From CAYLHS01 sp964594235 (GTDB taxonomy: Bacteria; Actinomycetota; Acidimicrobiia; Spongiisociales; UBA4744), in NCBI GenBank assembly GCA_964594235.1, contig CAZQMF010000082.1:1-5228 (forward strand): a stretch of 5,228 bases of DNA, read 5' to 3'. The notes under the pieces were generated by a model that ran no database searches, was not told the origin of the DNA, and saw nothing but the letters and a program-made list of their open reading frames with translations. A program made the position numbers and the translations under genes. Below, one piece after another: positions 4,632-5,228 of this stretch. Numbering within the stretch: the stretch's first letter is position 1; each line of letters begins with the position of its first letter.

Positions 4632-5228
4632 TCGGTGTATTCGGCGGGACGGGCTTCTACGAGTTCCTCGACGACGCAAGGAGGGAGCGCATCGATACCC
4701 CCTACGGTGAGCCGTCGGCCCCCTACACGGTGGGCACGATGGACGGCGTCGAGGTCGCGTTCCTGCCACGTCACGGTGAGCACCACCAGTTCCCGCCGCA
4801 CAAGGTCAACTACCGGGCGAACGCATGGGGTATGAAACAGCTCGGCGTCGATCGGATCATCGCCCCGTGCGCGACTGGAAGCCTCGTCAAGGAGTACGAG
4901 CCCGGCCATCTGGTGATCGCAGACCAGCTCGTCGATCGGACATGGGGCAGGGCGTCCACGTTCTTCGACGGTCCAGAGACTGCCCACATCTCTTTCGCCG
5001 ACCCGTACTGCCCGGAGCTACGACCCCTCGCTCTCCAAGCCGCCCGAGAGGCCGGCGCGACGGTGCACGACGGGGGTACCAACGTCATCATCCAAGGACC
5101 CCGGTTCTCGACCCGGGCGGAGAGTCGCTGGTTCGCATCAAACGGTTGGCACCTCGTCAACATGACCCAGTTTCCCGAAGCGCCGCTCGCGAGAGAACTC
5201 GAGATGTGTTTCGTGAACATCGCCGTCG
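4628..5228 (+). CDS. mtnP: S-methyl-5'-thioadenosine phosphorylase (C-terminus beyond the window)
   Basis: The frame opens at ATG 4628-4630 and runs off the right edge after 200 codons; family members have about 260-290 residues. It belongs to the trimeric PNP/MTAP family of phosphorylases, which cleave methylthioadenosine (from polyamine and related pathways) to adenine and methylthioribose 1-phosphate for methionine salvage. Visible motifs: VFGGTGFY (4-11) for phosphate binding, LPRHGEHHQFPPHKVNYRAN (46-65), PCATGSL (80-86), DQLVDRT (99-105), GPRFSTRAES (157-166), and NMTQFPEAPLARELEMCF (178-195). NMTQFPEA is closer to MTAP than to guanosine/inosine phosphorylase, but the Asp residues that recognise 6-aminopurines lie after the cut, so MTAP against PNP or MTIP is not fully resolved. 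AAAGG at 4617-4621 gives a ribosome binding site 6 bases before the ATG, within the fmdB end. Confidence 0.93.
   Translation, partial: MIGVFGGTGFYEFLDDARRERIDTPYGEPSAPYTVGTMDGVEVAFLPRHGEHHQFPPHKVNYRANAWGMKQLGVDRIIAPCATGSLVKEYEPGHLVIADQLVDRTWGRASTFFDGPETAHISFADPYCPELRPLALQAAREAGATVHDGGTNVIIQGPRFSTRAESRWFASNGWHLVNMTQFPEAPLARELEMCFVNIAV

Noticed and set aside
1..5228. Mobile elements, CRISPR arrays, tRNA or rRNA genes, defence genes.
   Set aside because: No transposase-like frame, spaced direct repeats, cloverleaf-like sequence or known defence motif was seen; nearly all bases are taken by housekeeping-type genes.

Overview
The window reads as chromosomal DNA from a high-GC actinobacterium. Acidimicrobiia or a related deep lineage is my best guess, from the gene set and residue style; no rRNA or other phylogenetic marker is present. 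It holds nine protein genes, seven leftward (minus strand) and two rightward, packed with almost no spare DNA. There are no RNA genes, mobile elements, CRISPR arrays or long repeats. No stretch over 300 bases lacks a gene. The largest gaps are about 95 bases (4345-4439, divergent promoter region) and 66 bases (741-806).

Leftward from 4344 run plsY (acyl-phosphate glycerol-3-phosphate acyltransferase), a galU-type UTP-glucose-1-phosphate uridylyltransferase, a moeA/glp-type molybdotransferase, moaC and a moaB/mogA-type protein. Each of these five overlaps the next by 4 to 8 bases, so they look like one translationally coupled operon. After 66 bases with a plausible promoter come a small three-helix membrane protein resembling SepX/GlpR and, directly abutting it, the start of a translin-family gene that leaves the window at base 1.

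Rightward from 4440 runs a two-gene unit: a 63-residue FmdB-type zinc ribbon protein, overlapped by 4 bases by an S-methyl-5'-thioadenosine phosphorylase (mtnP) that is cut off at the right edge.

The order FmdB, GalU, MoeA/Glp, (MoaC, MogA), SepX/GlpR is a known actinobacterial neighbourhood. In mycobacteria and corynebacteria a galU-moeA-rimJ-glpR order is found. Here rimJ is missing, plsY heads the operon, and a translin gene follows the SepX/GlpR-like gene. The locus therefore combines membrane phospholipid synthesis (PlsY), nucleotide-sugar supply for the envelope (GalU), molybdenum cofactor synthesis (MoaC, MogA, MoeA) and a possible divisome link: in Corynebacterium the MoeA paralogue Glp binds FtsZ and its membrane receptor GlpR. 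The Glp/GlpR-like pair and the bacterial translin are the most interesting parts. Most of the rest is ordinary housekeeping content.
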